Of a stretch of DNA of 21,512 nucleotides, positions 1 to 8,700 are shown piece after piece. The stretch comes from a virus. The notes beneath the pieces were generated by a model that was not told where the DNA came from, ran no database searches, and was given only the letters and a program-made list of their open reading frames with translations. The stretch is from IMG/VR virus record IMGVR_UViG_3300031706_001038, positions 1 to 21,512 of that record; one strand, 5' to 3'. The position numbers and the translations under genes were made by a program. The number at the start of each line of letters is the position of its first letter. The first letter of the stretch is position 1.

Positions 1-2753
1 GTTCAGAGAATCTATTAATATTAGATGAAAATGGTTTATCAAGATTCAAAAATGGCTACATCGTAGATCCAATGAATGATACTGCTATCGCTGATACAGA
101 TGATGCTAACTTTAAAGCTGCAATTCATTTTGATAAGAAGATTCTTACTCCAGCGTTAAATACGTTTGCCTTAGATCTGAAATATTCTTCATCTACTGGC
201 GCATCAATCTTCCCTGATGTTAATAGTGCAGAGATTGCTTCATTAAGCAGAGATTCTAATGTTAAATTAATTGGTCAGCCTTACGCTACAAACTTTAGAA
301 ACTGTGTATCTAACTTCTGGAAATACGACGGCAACGCGCAAATTTCTCCAAGCCACGATATGGCTCACGATACAGTTCAAAATCCTGTACCAGTAGAAAT
401 AGATCTTGCTGGTGTGTTCCAAGATTTACAAGAAGTTTTACCAATTACAGGTATAAACTGGAATGGCCCAGTTACTAGTGGTGCTTCAACAAGTACAAGG
501 AGTGGCAGAACAACAACTACAACTACTCCAAGAACTCAAGCAGGTACTATTTCAAGTCTCACTGTAAACGATGGTGGATTAGATGCAGTTGGTGATTTTA
601 TTACTAACGTGCAGTTCCAACCATTTATGAGATCTCGTAATGTTAAAGTATTCATCTCTGGTCTACGTCCTAATACACAACATTACTTCTTCTTTGATGG
701 AGTTGATGTTAACGCAAATGTTGCTCCAGGCGCAGTTACGGCAATGGATGCAAGAGATGTTCAGAAAACTGGAGCTTATAATGCAGCAGTAACTACTGAC
801 TCAAATGGTATATTAAGAGCAGTATTTAAAATTCCACAAGGTAAATTCTATGTAGGTGATAGAGTATTAATCGCAGTAGATGTTAGTCAATATTCAAGTA
901 TTGATTCGGCATCAACTTCAAAAGGTGAAATTACTTATCACGCTTATAACATCACTCAAAACAAATCAACTCTTTCAACAAGAATGCCAGAATTTGGTAC
1001 AGAAGAAACTGCAACATCAAGAAACTTAGCATCTCGTGTTACTCAAGTTACAAGACGTGGCGATCCTCTCGGACAAACATTCTTTATTAAATCAGGAATG
1101 GGCCGTGGATCTAATTCAGTCTTTATATCTAAAGTAGATTTATTCTTTAAGCGTAAATCAGATATTAACGGTGTTACAATTACACTTAGAGAAGTTATTA
1201 ACGGTTATCCATCTAATGTTATCATACCATTCTCTAAGACGCACTTACAGCCTTCTGAAGTAAGTGTTTCAGATGATGCGTCATTAATTACCGAGGTTAC
1301 TTTCGATGCTCCAGTAAGAATGGATGTTGAAAAAGAATACGCAATCGTAATTATGCCAGATGCAAACGATCCTAACTATCTTCATTACACTTCTAAAGTC
1401 GGCGGCAATGATCTTACAACAGGTCCTACACAAGGCCAAGCAGTTGTAATGGACTGGGGTGATGGAGTACTATTTACTTCTACAAACAATAGAGCATGGC
1501 AATCAGTACAAGACGAAGATATTAAGTTTACTTTATATCGTCATAACTTTAATGCTGGAACAGGCACTGTATCTCTTACAAACGATGATCACGAGTTCTT
1601 TACATTATCTGATTGGACAGGAAGATTCGAAGCTAACGAATTTGCATACAAACAAATTGATGTTGGTTATACAGTATCAATGGTACAAGGAACTAATGTT
1701 CTTACACAATCTGGTAACAACTTTACTGTTACTTATGCTGCAGGTGATTATATACTTGTAAGAGATTCTGGTAATACTAATGCAGATATCTTTAGAATTA
1801 CAAGTGTAGATAGTGCAACTTCGATGACAACAGACAAACCTTGTTCATTCAATGGTGCTAACGCTTCAGGAATTCCAATTGTTGCGGGTATTATTTCTCA
1901 TTACAATAAGTATACAGCGTCAGAGCTTCACCTAAAACAATCTTCTGCTATTATGGGTAAAAAGTTCGTGGCAGGTGACACTATAACAGGATTTGATTCT
2001 AACATAACTGGTACTATTGGAACAATCGATAACATCAATTTAAGTTATGTTCAGGCGTTGATTCAGAAAACAGATGATTCGGTAACAAATACTTCTATTA
2101 GTGGTGTGTTTACAGATCCTGCAAATGTTACTAACACTTATAGTATGCCAATGAAGTTTGGTGATAATAATTTCTTCACACAAAAAGGTGTTGTAATTTA
2201 TTCTAAATCAAATAACTTCGTGAATCCTAAGCCGTTTACTATTAATGTTGCAATGTCTAACTCGTCTAATAATACTTCAACACCGATTGTTGATCTAGAA
2301 TTAGCAACCTTATTAGCATATCAATTTAAAGTAACAGATACTCCAGCAACTACATCTAGTTATATTTCTAAGACTGTAGAATTGGCTGAAGACTTAGATG
2401 CTGAAGACTTAAATCTTTATCTCACAGGTTATAGACCAAATGGTTCAGATATTAAAGTTTATATTAGGCCACAACATGCGCAAGACAGTGCAGCAAAAGA
2501 TACTATTAGTTGGATCGAATTAGAAAAAATTGAAGGTGCATCTAGCTTCTCATCATCTTCTAATCTTGAAGATTATAGAGAATATAGATATGCTGTACCA
2601 GATGCTAATAAAACTACAGACATTATAACTTACACTAGTACAAGTGGAACTTTTGTTGGATATAGAAAATTCGCAATAAGAATTGATCTAATAGCAGGTG
2701 ATATTCATAACGCACCGTTTGTAAAAGATTACAGAGGGATTGCACTGACATGA
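1..2753 (+). CDS. DUF4815-like virion structural protein (baseplate/tail), 5' partial
   Basis: Probable baseplate- or tail-associated structural protein. The frame is open to the left window edge (first full codon at base 3), and the residues before the first Met at 72 (LLILDENGLSRFKNG) continue the same domain, so the real start lies upstream. Visible parts in order: the end of a DUF4815-like region; a Thr/Ser-rich low-complexity linker at about 474-550; a segment with MRSRNVKVF, GLRPNT and FFDGVDV at about 606-715; and from 1062 a DPLGQTFFI segment followed by NGYPS and PVRMDVEKEY motifs. I recognise these from memory as typical of T4-like cyanophage and pelagiphage tail proteins. The rest, to about 2750, is probably beta-rich and carries no motif I can name. 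The stop overlaps the next start (ATGA). Whether it sits in the baseplate wedge or at a fibre attachment site cannot be read from sequence. Confidence 0.85.
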   Translation, partial: SENLLILDENGLSRFKNGYIVDPMNDTAIADTDDANFKAAIHFDKKILTPALNTFALDLKYSSSTGASIFPDVNSAEIASLSRDSNVKLIGQPYATNFRNCVSNFWKYDGNAQISPSHDMAHDTVQNPVPVEIDLAGVFQDLQEVLPITGINWNGPVTSGASTSTRSGRTTTTTTPRTQAGTISSLTVNDGGLDAVGDFITNVQFQPFMRSRNVKVFISGLRPNTQHYFFFDGVDVNANVAPGAVTAMDARDVQKTGAYNAAVTTDSNGILRAVFKIPQGKFYVGDRVLIAVDVSQYSSIDSASTSKGEITYHAYNITQNKSTLSTRMPEFGTEETATSRNLASRVTQVTRRGDPLGQTFFIKSGMGRGSNSVFISKVDLFFKRKSDINGVTITLREVINGYPSNVIIPFSKTHLQPSEVSVSDDASLITEVTFDAPVRMDVEKEYAIVIMPDANDPNYLHYTSKVGGNDLTTGPTQGQAVVMDWGDGVLFTSTNNRAWQSVQDEDIKFTLYRHNFNAGTGTVSLTNDDHEFFTLSDWTGRFEANEFAYKQIDVGYTVSMVQGTNVLTQSGNNFTVTYAAGDYILVRDSGNTNADIFRITSVDSATSMTTDKPCSFNGANASGIPIVAGIISHYNKYTASELHLKQSSAIMGKKFVAGDTITGFDSNITGTIGTIDNINLSYVQALIQKTDDSVTNTSISGVFTDPANVTNTYSMPMKFGDNNFFTQKGVVIYSKSNNFVNPKPFTINVAMSNSSNNTSTPIVDLELATLLAYQFKVTDTPATTSSYISKTVELAEDLDAEDLNLYLTGYRPNGSDIKVYIRPQHAQDSAAKDTISWIELEKIEGASSFSSSSNLEDYREYRYAVPDANKTTDIITYTSTSGTFVGYRKFAIRIDLIAGDIHNAPFVKDYRGIALT

Positions 2754-2944
2754 TGAAATCTAATGCACTAATTCGAGACGATAACAGTCAAGCTGTAATA
2801 AATACAGATATAGTAGCTCTTAATAAATATAAATCAGAGAGAGCGCTACATCGCAAAGTAGCTTCGTTAACTAAAGACCTTGTCCAGGTTAAACAATGCC
2901 TTAATCGTTTAAATGAACGCATAGATAAGATAGAGAACAATTAA
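2750..2944 (+). CDS. Small coiled-coil virion-associated protein
   Basis: A 64-residue protein of unknown function. Its C-terminal half (residues about 36-62, HRKVASLTKDLVQVK onward) has hydrophobic residues L40, L44, V47, L51, L54, I58 and I61 at 3/4 spacing, as in a short coiled coil. The N-terminal half (ALIRDDNSQAVINTDI) resembles small ORFs that I recall following the DUF4815 gene in marine T4-like phages. Two Met codons are possible, at 2750 and 2753. I chose 2750 because AGAGGG at 2733-2738 lies 11 bases before it and because the start overlaps the upstream stop, which suggests coupled translation. It may be a minor tail or baseplate component that oligomerises, or a small assembly factor. 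The function is inferred only from position and coiled-coil character. Confidence 0.75.
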   Translation: MMKSNALIRDDNSQAVINTDIVALNKYKSERALHRKVASLTKDLVQVKQCLNRLNERIDKIENN

Positions 2945-4291
2945 ATGTCAAAACCAAATATTCAAAATATTACAACTACTCAAACATTTCAAAATTGGTT
3001 TGATAAAACTAATGAGATGGTTGATCTTATGCGGGACAACGTTGTTACGGCGGCTCCAACGGGCAACGAAACAACAGGCGACGCAACTTTGGTTGGAGAC
3101 TTTACTGCAACCAACTTAGTTATTACCAACGCGATTAGTGCAGATGACATTGGAGCAAGAACTCCAGGCACTGCGGTTGGTTTTAATGGACCTATAGAAA
3201 TTACTCCAACAACAAGTCAAATTGCTGCAACCTTTACTTATGGTGCACAAGGGGCCCGCACAAGGTACACGGATGGCACCACAGCTTGGGACATAGGATT
3301 TGATAATACCACAACAGACAACTTTATTGTCAACTACGGGGTCGGAGGTCAGCTCTCGTTGTCGACGGTTGGCATCTTAACCGTTCCAAGTATTGTTACT
3401 ACTGCTGATGTTGAAATTGGTACAAATTTAACAGTACCTGGAACACTTACTGCTAATAATATCGTTGCTACAACAGTATCAGGTGCCTTCACAGGAACCC
3501 TTGTTGGTGATGTAACAGGTGACATTTATCACCCAGCAGGTAATAAGATATTCGAAAACGGAGGCCCAGCAGCTAACATTCCTGCTACTTTTACTGGTAA
3601 CGTTAATGGTACTGTTAGCTCACTAACAAATCACACCACAAACAGCCTCAGTGAAGGTACTAATAATCTATATTTCACAACCGCAAGAGCAAGAGCTTCT
3701 GTTAGTAATGGTACAGGTGTATCATATGCTACTGGTGTGTTTAGTATTGGTCAATCAGTAGGAACATCAGACAACGTAGAATTTGGCGATATAGAAGCAG
3801 ATGATATTACATGTGCAACCGTTACTGCTACTGGTACTATTGATGCAGATAAATTTACTGGTGACGGTTCAGAATTAACAGGTATTGTTCAATTAGTAAA
3901 AGCACACGTAACATTTACTCCTAGTACTGGTGCAATTTTGGCAAGTGGTGGTGGATTAACAGTAGTTAAGAATGCAACAGGAAGATGGACAGTCACTATA
4001 CCTGCTAATATTACTGGTGGCAGGCCCACCTCAGCCACTGGATATTCAATACTAGTTGGTGGTGTTTCTGACAAAACTTTCTCATTAGGGGGTTCTACTA
4101 GTGGCGTTAATAATTTGAAAGATTATAATGCTTATGTTCAAAGTCAAACTACATCAACCTTTGAGATAAGAGCAACTAGAGCAACAAACGCATATATCCA
4201 TTTTGGTGGCAACGATAACAATACAGGTTCTATATTTGGAATTACTGGGGTTGACCCTGCGACTCCTATTACCATCGCAGTGTTATATTAA
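2945..4291 (+). CDS. Short tail-fibre-like protein
   Basis: A 448-residue fibre-like structural protein. The N-terminus (TFQNWFDKTNEMVDLM) matches a start I recall from marine myovirus structural proteins and may be the attachment end. The middle is low-complexity and rich in Thr, Gly, Val and Asn. It contains TYGAQGARTRYTDGTTAWDIGF, then NLYFTTARARASV, then TSDNVEFGDI and GDGSELTGI, all familiar from phage fibre shafts. The C-terminal 130 residues or so (from about 3895) look like a separate globular beta domain and may be the receptor-binding or trimerisation tip. The start follows the upstream stop directly (TAAATG), with only a weak GAGAA at 2933-2937. The next gene looks like a fibre chaperone, which fits. 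Base composition changes inside the gene (see findings). The exact receptor role is unknown. Confidence 0.8.
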   Translation: MSKPNIQNITTTQTFQNWFDKTNEMVDLMRDNVVTAAPTGNETTGDATLVGDFTATNLVITNAISADDIGARTPGTAVGFNGPIEITPTTSQIAATFTYGAQGARTRYTDGTTAWDIGFDNTTTDNFIVNYGVGGQLSLSTVGILTVPSIVTTADVEIGTNLTVPGTLTANNIVATTVSGAFTGTLVGDVTGDIYHPAGNKIFENGGPAANIPATFTGNVNGTVSSLTNHTTNSLSEGTNNLYFTTARARASVSNGTGVSYATGVFSIGQSVGTSDNVEFGDIEADDITCATVTATGTIDADKFTGDGSELTGIVQLVKAHVTFTPSTGAILASGGGLTVVKNATGRWTVTIPANITGGRPTSATGYSILVGGVSDKTFSLGGSTSGVNNLKDYNAYVQSQTTSTFEIRATRATNAYIHFGGNDNNTGSIFGITGVDPATPITIAVLY

Positions 4292-4297
4292 AGAGAG
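4292..4297 (+). promoter_or_regulatory. Ribosome binding site of the 164-residue gene
   Basis: AGAGAG lies 8 bases before the ATG at 4306, in the 14-base gap after the fibre gene. It is purine-rich and supports this start. Confidence 0.55.
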
Positions 4298-4305
4298 AAT
4301 AACAA

Positions 4306-4800
4306 ATGAAAACTATATTTTTTAATTATCCAGTAGGCACACCAAAAGTTTCTTTGGTCACTACTGCTAAACGTGTAAGTCAGCTTATGAGTGATGAGGT
4401 TATTCCTAAAAATGCTGGTTACGTAGAACACGATCTTATTGACGAAAATTCAAATCGTAACGATTGGGCTATGGTTGGAATGCCTGAATATTTAAAATTT
4501 GATAATGTTAAAAAGCCAACGAAAGTTTTATGGGATATGGATCTTATCGAAGTATATATCTTATCATTAATACGCAATCAACGCCAATTAGCATTCGGTG
4601 TTTTAGATACACTTGCGATGAGAGCCTTAACAAAAGGTTTATCAGACATAGTTGCAGAAATTGAAGCAGATAAACAAGCCTTAAGAGATATGCCAGATAC
4701 TGTTAATTTATCTAATGCTACTAACTATTGGACTGCATATGAAGCGGTTCCCGATGCTTTCATTGATTTTGAATCCAAGTACAAGTCTAAGCTAGCATGA
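4306..4800 (+). CDS. Probable tail-fibre assembly chaperone
   Basis: A 164-residue protein, probably a cytoplasmic factor that helps the preceding fibre protein fold or trimerise. The C-terminal half carries the pattern of phage tail assembly chaperones: RNQRQLAFGVLDTLAMRAL (residues about 90-108), an acidic helix IVAEIEADK (115-123), then LRDMPDTV (126-133) and an aromatic, Pro-containing tail. In those families a LRD(I/M)P motif near the C-terminus is common. The N-terminal half (FFNYPVGTPKV) is less distinctive. Its place directly downstream of a fibre gene is the classical position of such chaperones. It overlaps the next gene by ATGA. The family assignment is by pattern from memory; it could instead be a small structural protein. 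Confidence 0.55.
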   Translation: MKTIFFNYPVGTPKVSLVTTAKRVSQLMSDEVIPKNAGYVEHDLIDENSNRNDWAMVGMPEYLKFDNVKKPTKVLWDMDLIEVYILSLIRNQRQLAFGVLDTLAMRALTKGLSDIVAEIEADKQALRDMPDTVNLSNATNYWTAYEAVPDAFIDFESKYKSKLA

Positions 4801-5330
4801 GCATAAGGTTTGATCTTCCAGATGAAACTAAAATAGAAGCTGAAAAAATAATTGAAAAGAACTACAGAGATATGCTCTTAAATACAAAAATACAAGGAGC
4901 TAACATAATAAAAGATTGGGCTGACAAACTAACCCTAGAATATCTCAGCTCTTCAAATATTTCCGTTAGTAACGAAACTAATATGGTTAGTTTCGAAGGG
5001 TTAGGAGTTACTCAACAAATAACACAAATAATTCAAAAAGTATTTCCAAAACAAGTTGTTCGAGCTACGGGGTTTTTCCATTATCCGCCGACAGGATATA
5101 TGGGCTGGCACACAAATAGAAACGAACCTTGTAAAAGACTTTATTTAACTTGGACAAATGAAGCAAAAAAATCTTTTTTTAGATATATTAAAGATGAAAA
5201 AGTAATTACAGATTATGATGATAAAGGACTCACAAGTCGTTTATTTGAAGTAACCGGCGAAGAGCCATTCTTTTGGCATTGCGTTGGTTCAGAAATAGAT
5301 AGATTAAGTTTTGGGTTTTCTATAAAATGA
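4797..5330 (+). CDS. 2-oxoglutarate/Fe(II) oxygenase-like protein
   Basis: A 177-residue protein resembling the compact 2-oxoglutarate- and Fe(II)-dependent oxygenases of marine phages, which couple 2OG decarboxylation to hydroxylation of a substrate. The visible motifs fit a double-stranded beta-helix core. FFHYPPTGYMGWHTN supplies His105 and Asn107 in the place of the usual HxD/E pair. The FFWHCVGSEIDRLSFGF stretch supplies the distal His161 and, eight residues on, Arg169, where the 2OG-binding Arg normally sits. The Asn in the HxD position is notable but I recall GWHTN in related phage proteins, so it may be family-wide. It starts within the upstream stop (ATGA), has no clear Shine-Dalgarno site and is probably translated by coupling. 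The substrate is unknown; nucleic acid, a host protein or a virion protein are all possible. Confidence 0.65.
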   Translation: MSIRFDLPDETKIEAEKIIEKNYRDMLLNTKIQGANIIKDWADKLTLEYLSSSNISVSNETNMVSFEGLGVTQQITQIIQKVFPKQVVRATGFFHYPPTGYMGWHTNRNEPCKRLYLTWTNEAKKSFFRYIKDEKVITDYDDKGLTSRLFEVTGEEPFFWHCVGSEIDRLSFGFSIK

Positions 5331-5674
5331 TTCATGTAATGGATGGTGATTGGCAAGTATACGATGTACCTACGCATATAGATTGTAGTAAGATTTATAG
5401 TTGGGTTAAGCTGAAAAACATAGAACCAATATCCATAAATATAGATGATATAGGCCACAAAGCAACAAACAAAATAGAAACAAGAGATAGTCGATACAGA
5501 CAAGCTGATATAAATCTTCCGGGAATAGTAGTTAAAGGTATGAAAAACCCTGCAGATAAACCTTATAGAATGATAGACGGTCGACACAGATTATTAAAAG
5601 CAAAGAATAGCGGACGTAGTTATATGCAAGTTTATGTAATGATTGAGGAACAAGTGCTGAAGTTTATTAGTTAA
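5327..5674 (+). CDS. Small ParB/sulfiredoxin-fold protein
   Basis: A 115-residue protein whose C-terminal half matches the ParB N-terminal/sulfiredoxin-like fold. After LPGIVVKGM (residues about 64-72, the strand of the ParB-like PI.V motif) comes YRMIDGRHRLLKA (80-92), the equivalent of the ParB GERR-type box with DG-HR as the likely nucleotide-binding residues, followed by the strand YMQVYVMI. In this superfamily members bind CTP/ATP or DNA, or act as nucleases or phosphotransferases; none of these activities can be assigned here. No helix-turn-helix DNA-binding domain is present, so it is not a complete partition ParB. The start overlaps the oxygenase stop by ATGA, so the two are probably co-translated. 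The last gene before the intergenic gap, it looks out of place among fibre genes. Confidence 0.6.
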   Translation: MIHVMDGDWQVYDVPTHIDCSKIYSWVKLKNIEPISINIDDIGHKATNKIETRDSRYRQADINLPGIVVKGMKNPADKPYRMIDGRHRLLKAKNSGRSYMQVYVMIEEQVLKFIS

Positions 5675-5701
5675 GAAGCTCCACCACGGTTAACGATTTT
5701 A

Positions 5702-5709
5702 TATAAATA
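5702..5709 (+). promoter_or_regulatory. T4-type late promoter
   Basis: An exact TATAAATA octamer, the sequence read by the T4 late sigma factor gp55 and its cyanophage homologues, stands in the only sizeable intergenic gap of the window (5675-5748). By the T4 geometry, transcription should start near 5715, giving a leader of about 34 bases before the giant gene. A late promoter is what a virion structural gene would need. Confidence 0.8.
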
Positions 5710-5734
5710 AAGTAAAACAACGAGCTAAACACAT

Positions 5735-5739
5735 AAGGG
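5735..5739 (+). promoter_or_regulatory. Ribosome binding site of the giant fibre gene
   Basis: AAGGG lies 9 bases before the ATG at 5749 and fixes this as the start. The N-terminus it produces (MSKISELGPITGANTR) is the conserved start I recall for this protein type. Confidence 0.7.
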
Positions 5740-5748
5740 TATCATCAA

Positions 5749-8700
5749 ATGTCAAAGATTTCAGAATTAGGGCCGATTACAGGTGCCAATACTCGCTCTG
5801 AAGACCTTTTTGTTATCGTTAACCTTATACAAGGTGATGACGGTACTAAAAATATTACGAGAAAAGAACTTGTACAGGCTCTACAGTATGAGGTTTTTGA
5901 TAGAATAACAATCACTGGTGGGTCAATTTCCAGTGTAAGAATCTTCAACTCTACGATTGAAGATAACGTTATGAACCGGAACATATTCAATAACGGTACT
6001 ATCGATAATTCTGTTATTGAAGATTCAGATATCAACAACGGCACAATGACAGCCACCGCAGTTGCTAACGTAACTATACTAGGTTCTGATTTCTCAGATG
6101 GAACCGGTAACAACAACGTATTCACAAATACTATTGTAGACTTTGGAGCATTAAACAACTCCACTGGTAACAATGATATTTTCACAAACTCTACTATTGA
6201 TGATTCGTTCTTCAATAATGTAACTATTGATCAAGGTACTGCAAATGGCCTGATCCTTACTAATATCTCAATTGATGAACTAATTCTTGAAGATGCTCTC
6301 ATCTCGAATAGTACAATTGTTACAACAGATTTTTCCAATGGTACAATAACAGATACTGTAATCTCAGGTAATACATTCCTGTTTGATACATTCATATCTA
6401 ATTCAGAAATTACTAACACTGACTTAGATGATGTCGATATTACTAATTCAAGATTCTCAAATGGATTTATTTGGGATACACTGATTAGTAACTCAAGTAT
6501 TATTGATACAACTGCAAATAACATTGTTATTACTTCTTCTGCTCTTAATGACAGCACAGCAAATAATACTAATATTACAAATTCAGACTTCTCAAACGGT
6601 ACAGGTACTGATAACACATTTACCAATCCGATTTTAGAAAATGCCACTTTAACTGGTTCAATGGATGCTGTAGTTGCTACTAACATATCAATCGGAAGTT
6701 CTACTTCTGATAATCTAGTACAACAAAGATCAATAATTAAAAATTCTGATATTGAAGAGTCAGTAGTTGCTAATTCAAGTATCGTAGAGTCAGAACTTGT
6801 TGACTTCGATATGAATCTTACTAAAGCGTTCGAGCCAATGCTTGACGAAGACAGCTACTTTGCATTGAAAAATGTTAAGACTGGTGATACTGAGAAAATG
6901 ACTTATCGTCAATTGTACGACGAGTTCTCTAAGAAGACAGAAAAATCTCTTAAAGTACACGTTGCATCTGACGGTGATGATACATATCCAGGTACAATAC
7001 TTCAGCCAATTCGCACACTTAAACGTGCTGAAGAGCTTGCGTTACAAAAAGCTGGTGGATCTTTTGATCGTAACGATATTAATAACGCGGTACACATCTC
7101 AGTAGGTCCGGGTACTTACTATGTTGATGAACCAATTATGTTACCTGATGATTGTTCAATGACTTCAACCGCAGGTCAGTACGCTACAGTAATTCAGAAG
7201 AAAAAAGGTTGGGAGCAAACTAACGGTGTTCTAGTTGGTTCTGGTTGTTATGTTCAGGGCTTCGGTTACATGAACTTTGAAGTAGATAACTTTGATCAAC
7301 CAACAGGCGGCTTCGCTATTGCTTACCGTCCAGGTGCATTGCTAAGACGTTCACCTTACCTTCGTGACTCCACACAGCTTTCAAACTTTAACCGTTTAGA
7401 TGTTGAACCACCTTTAAATCCATTCAACTCTAAAGGTACAATTCTTGACTTAGGTAGAGAATTATATTTAGTATCAGGTCACTCTGCACAAAACCAATTC
7501 GAACTAGATGACGAAGTAACATTCTCAAGTGGTGCTACAGGATTTATTTCTTATATTGCTGATATCGATTCAAACAGACAAATCTATATAAGAAACCTGA
7601 AAGGTAATGTAGATGTTGGAGATATTCTTTACGCTCAGCGAGGCGGTACTGGTACAATTGAAAGTATCGGTATTGACGATTTCCCAAATAGATTGGTCGG
7701 CCGCGGTGGTGGTTGTCTTCTAGCAGATAGAGCAGTACTTGATACTGACTCACTATATACATACGTATTATGTTTTGGTTTCACACCTCGTACTCAAAAC
7801 GGTACAGGTTATGTTGCTAAAAACGGTGCTGGTGTTAACGGTATTGGTTCCTTGTCAATCTTTACACGTCAGGCTTTCTTTGCCCTAGACGGTGGCCAAA
7901 TGACATTGAACAACTCTGGTTCACAGTTTGGTGACATCTCAATGAGAGCACGTGGTAGTACGGTTATTATTAAACCTGCTCAAGCAACTCAAGTTGACGG
8001 TGTATCAATAAATCTAATTTCTAACTCTGCATTCGCTGATACTCTTGACGACAATCAAGGTGAAATCGTAGATGATATGATTCACTACTTGACTGCTAAT
8101 ACTACAACAGGATTCAACGGAGCACCTGGTCTTGGTTACCAAGGTTATAATGCTGATAAATGTTTCAGAGATACAGGATTAATTGTTGATTCTGCATCTT
8201 ACGACGTTGCAACAAACTCTAACTACTGGGGTCGCTTAAACGGTATCACATATCGTTCGCCAATCTCTTACATTGTTGTTAACGATCAAATGACTGAGAC
8301 TGTTGGTTCAATCAATCATATTAAAGGTGAAATCGAACACATCTTTACTAACGAGCAAACAGGCGAAGTACTAACACGTTTAGACAGATCTCTTGATCAA
8401 ACACTAAATATTCTTCAAAATGGTGAAGATGCAGCCGATCCTATTATCTTTGCTAATACTGGTGATACAGATGCTGTTGCATCTAGAGAACTTGTTCAAG
8501 ATAACAGAGCATTAATCATAAACGAATTCGTAGATTGGATCGACAACAACGATGAATTCTATGCTTACGACGGTGTTAAGTGTGAAAGAGACGTAAAAGA
8601 ATATATCTTACCAGCAACCAAATTTGATATGATGCTGGATACAAACTACAATGCAGTTACTACTGGTTTAGCATATTATGTTAATACTGCCAGAACATCT

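Noticed and set aside
2828-2835. TATAAATC, one mismatch from the late promoter octamer
   Set aside because: It is inside the coiled-coil gene, is imperfect, and such near matches are expected in AT-rich DNA.
2945-4291. Possible diversity-generating retroelement target in the fibre gene
   Set aside because: No reverse transcriptase, template repeat or adenine-substituted variable repeat is visible in the window.
5213-5587. Open frame on the minus strand opposite the oxygenase and ParB-like genes
   Set aside because: It lies wholly opposite two well-supported plus-strand genes, has a cysteine- and tyrosine-rich sequence with no recognisable domain and no good ribosome site.
5675-5748. Rho-independent terminator after the ParB-like gene
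   Set aside because: A short T run at 5697-5700 is present but I find no stable GC-rich stem directly before it.
5745-6686. Two long minus-strand open frames opposite the Asn/Ser-rich repeats
   Set aside because: The regular composition of the plus-strand repeats removes stops from the opposite strand; the products are low-complexity Ile/Val/Ser strings.
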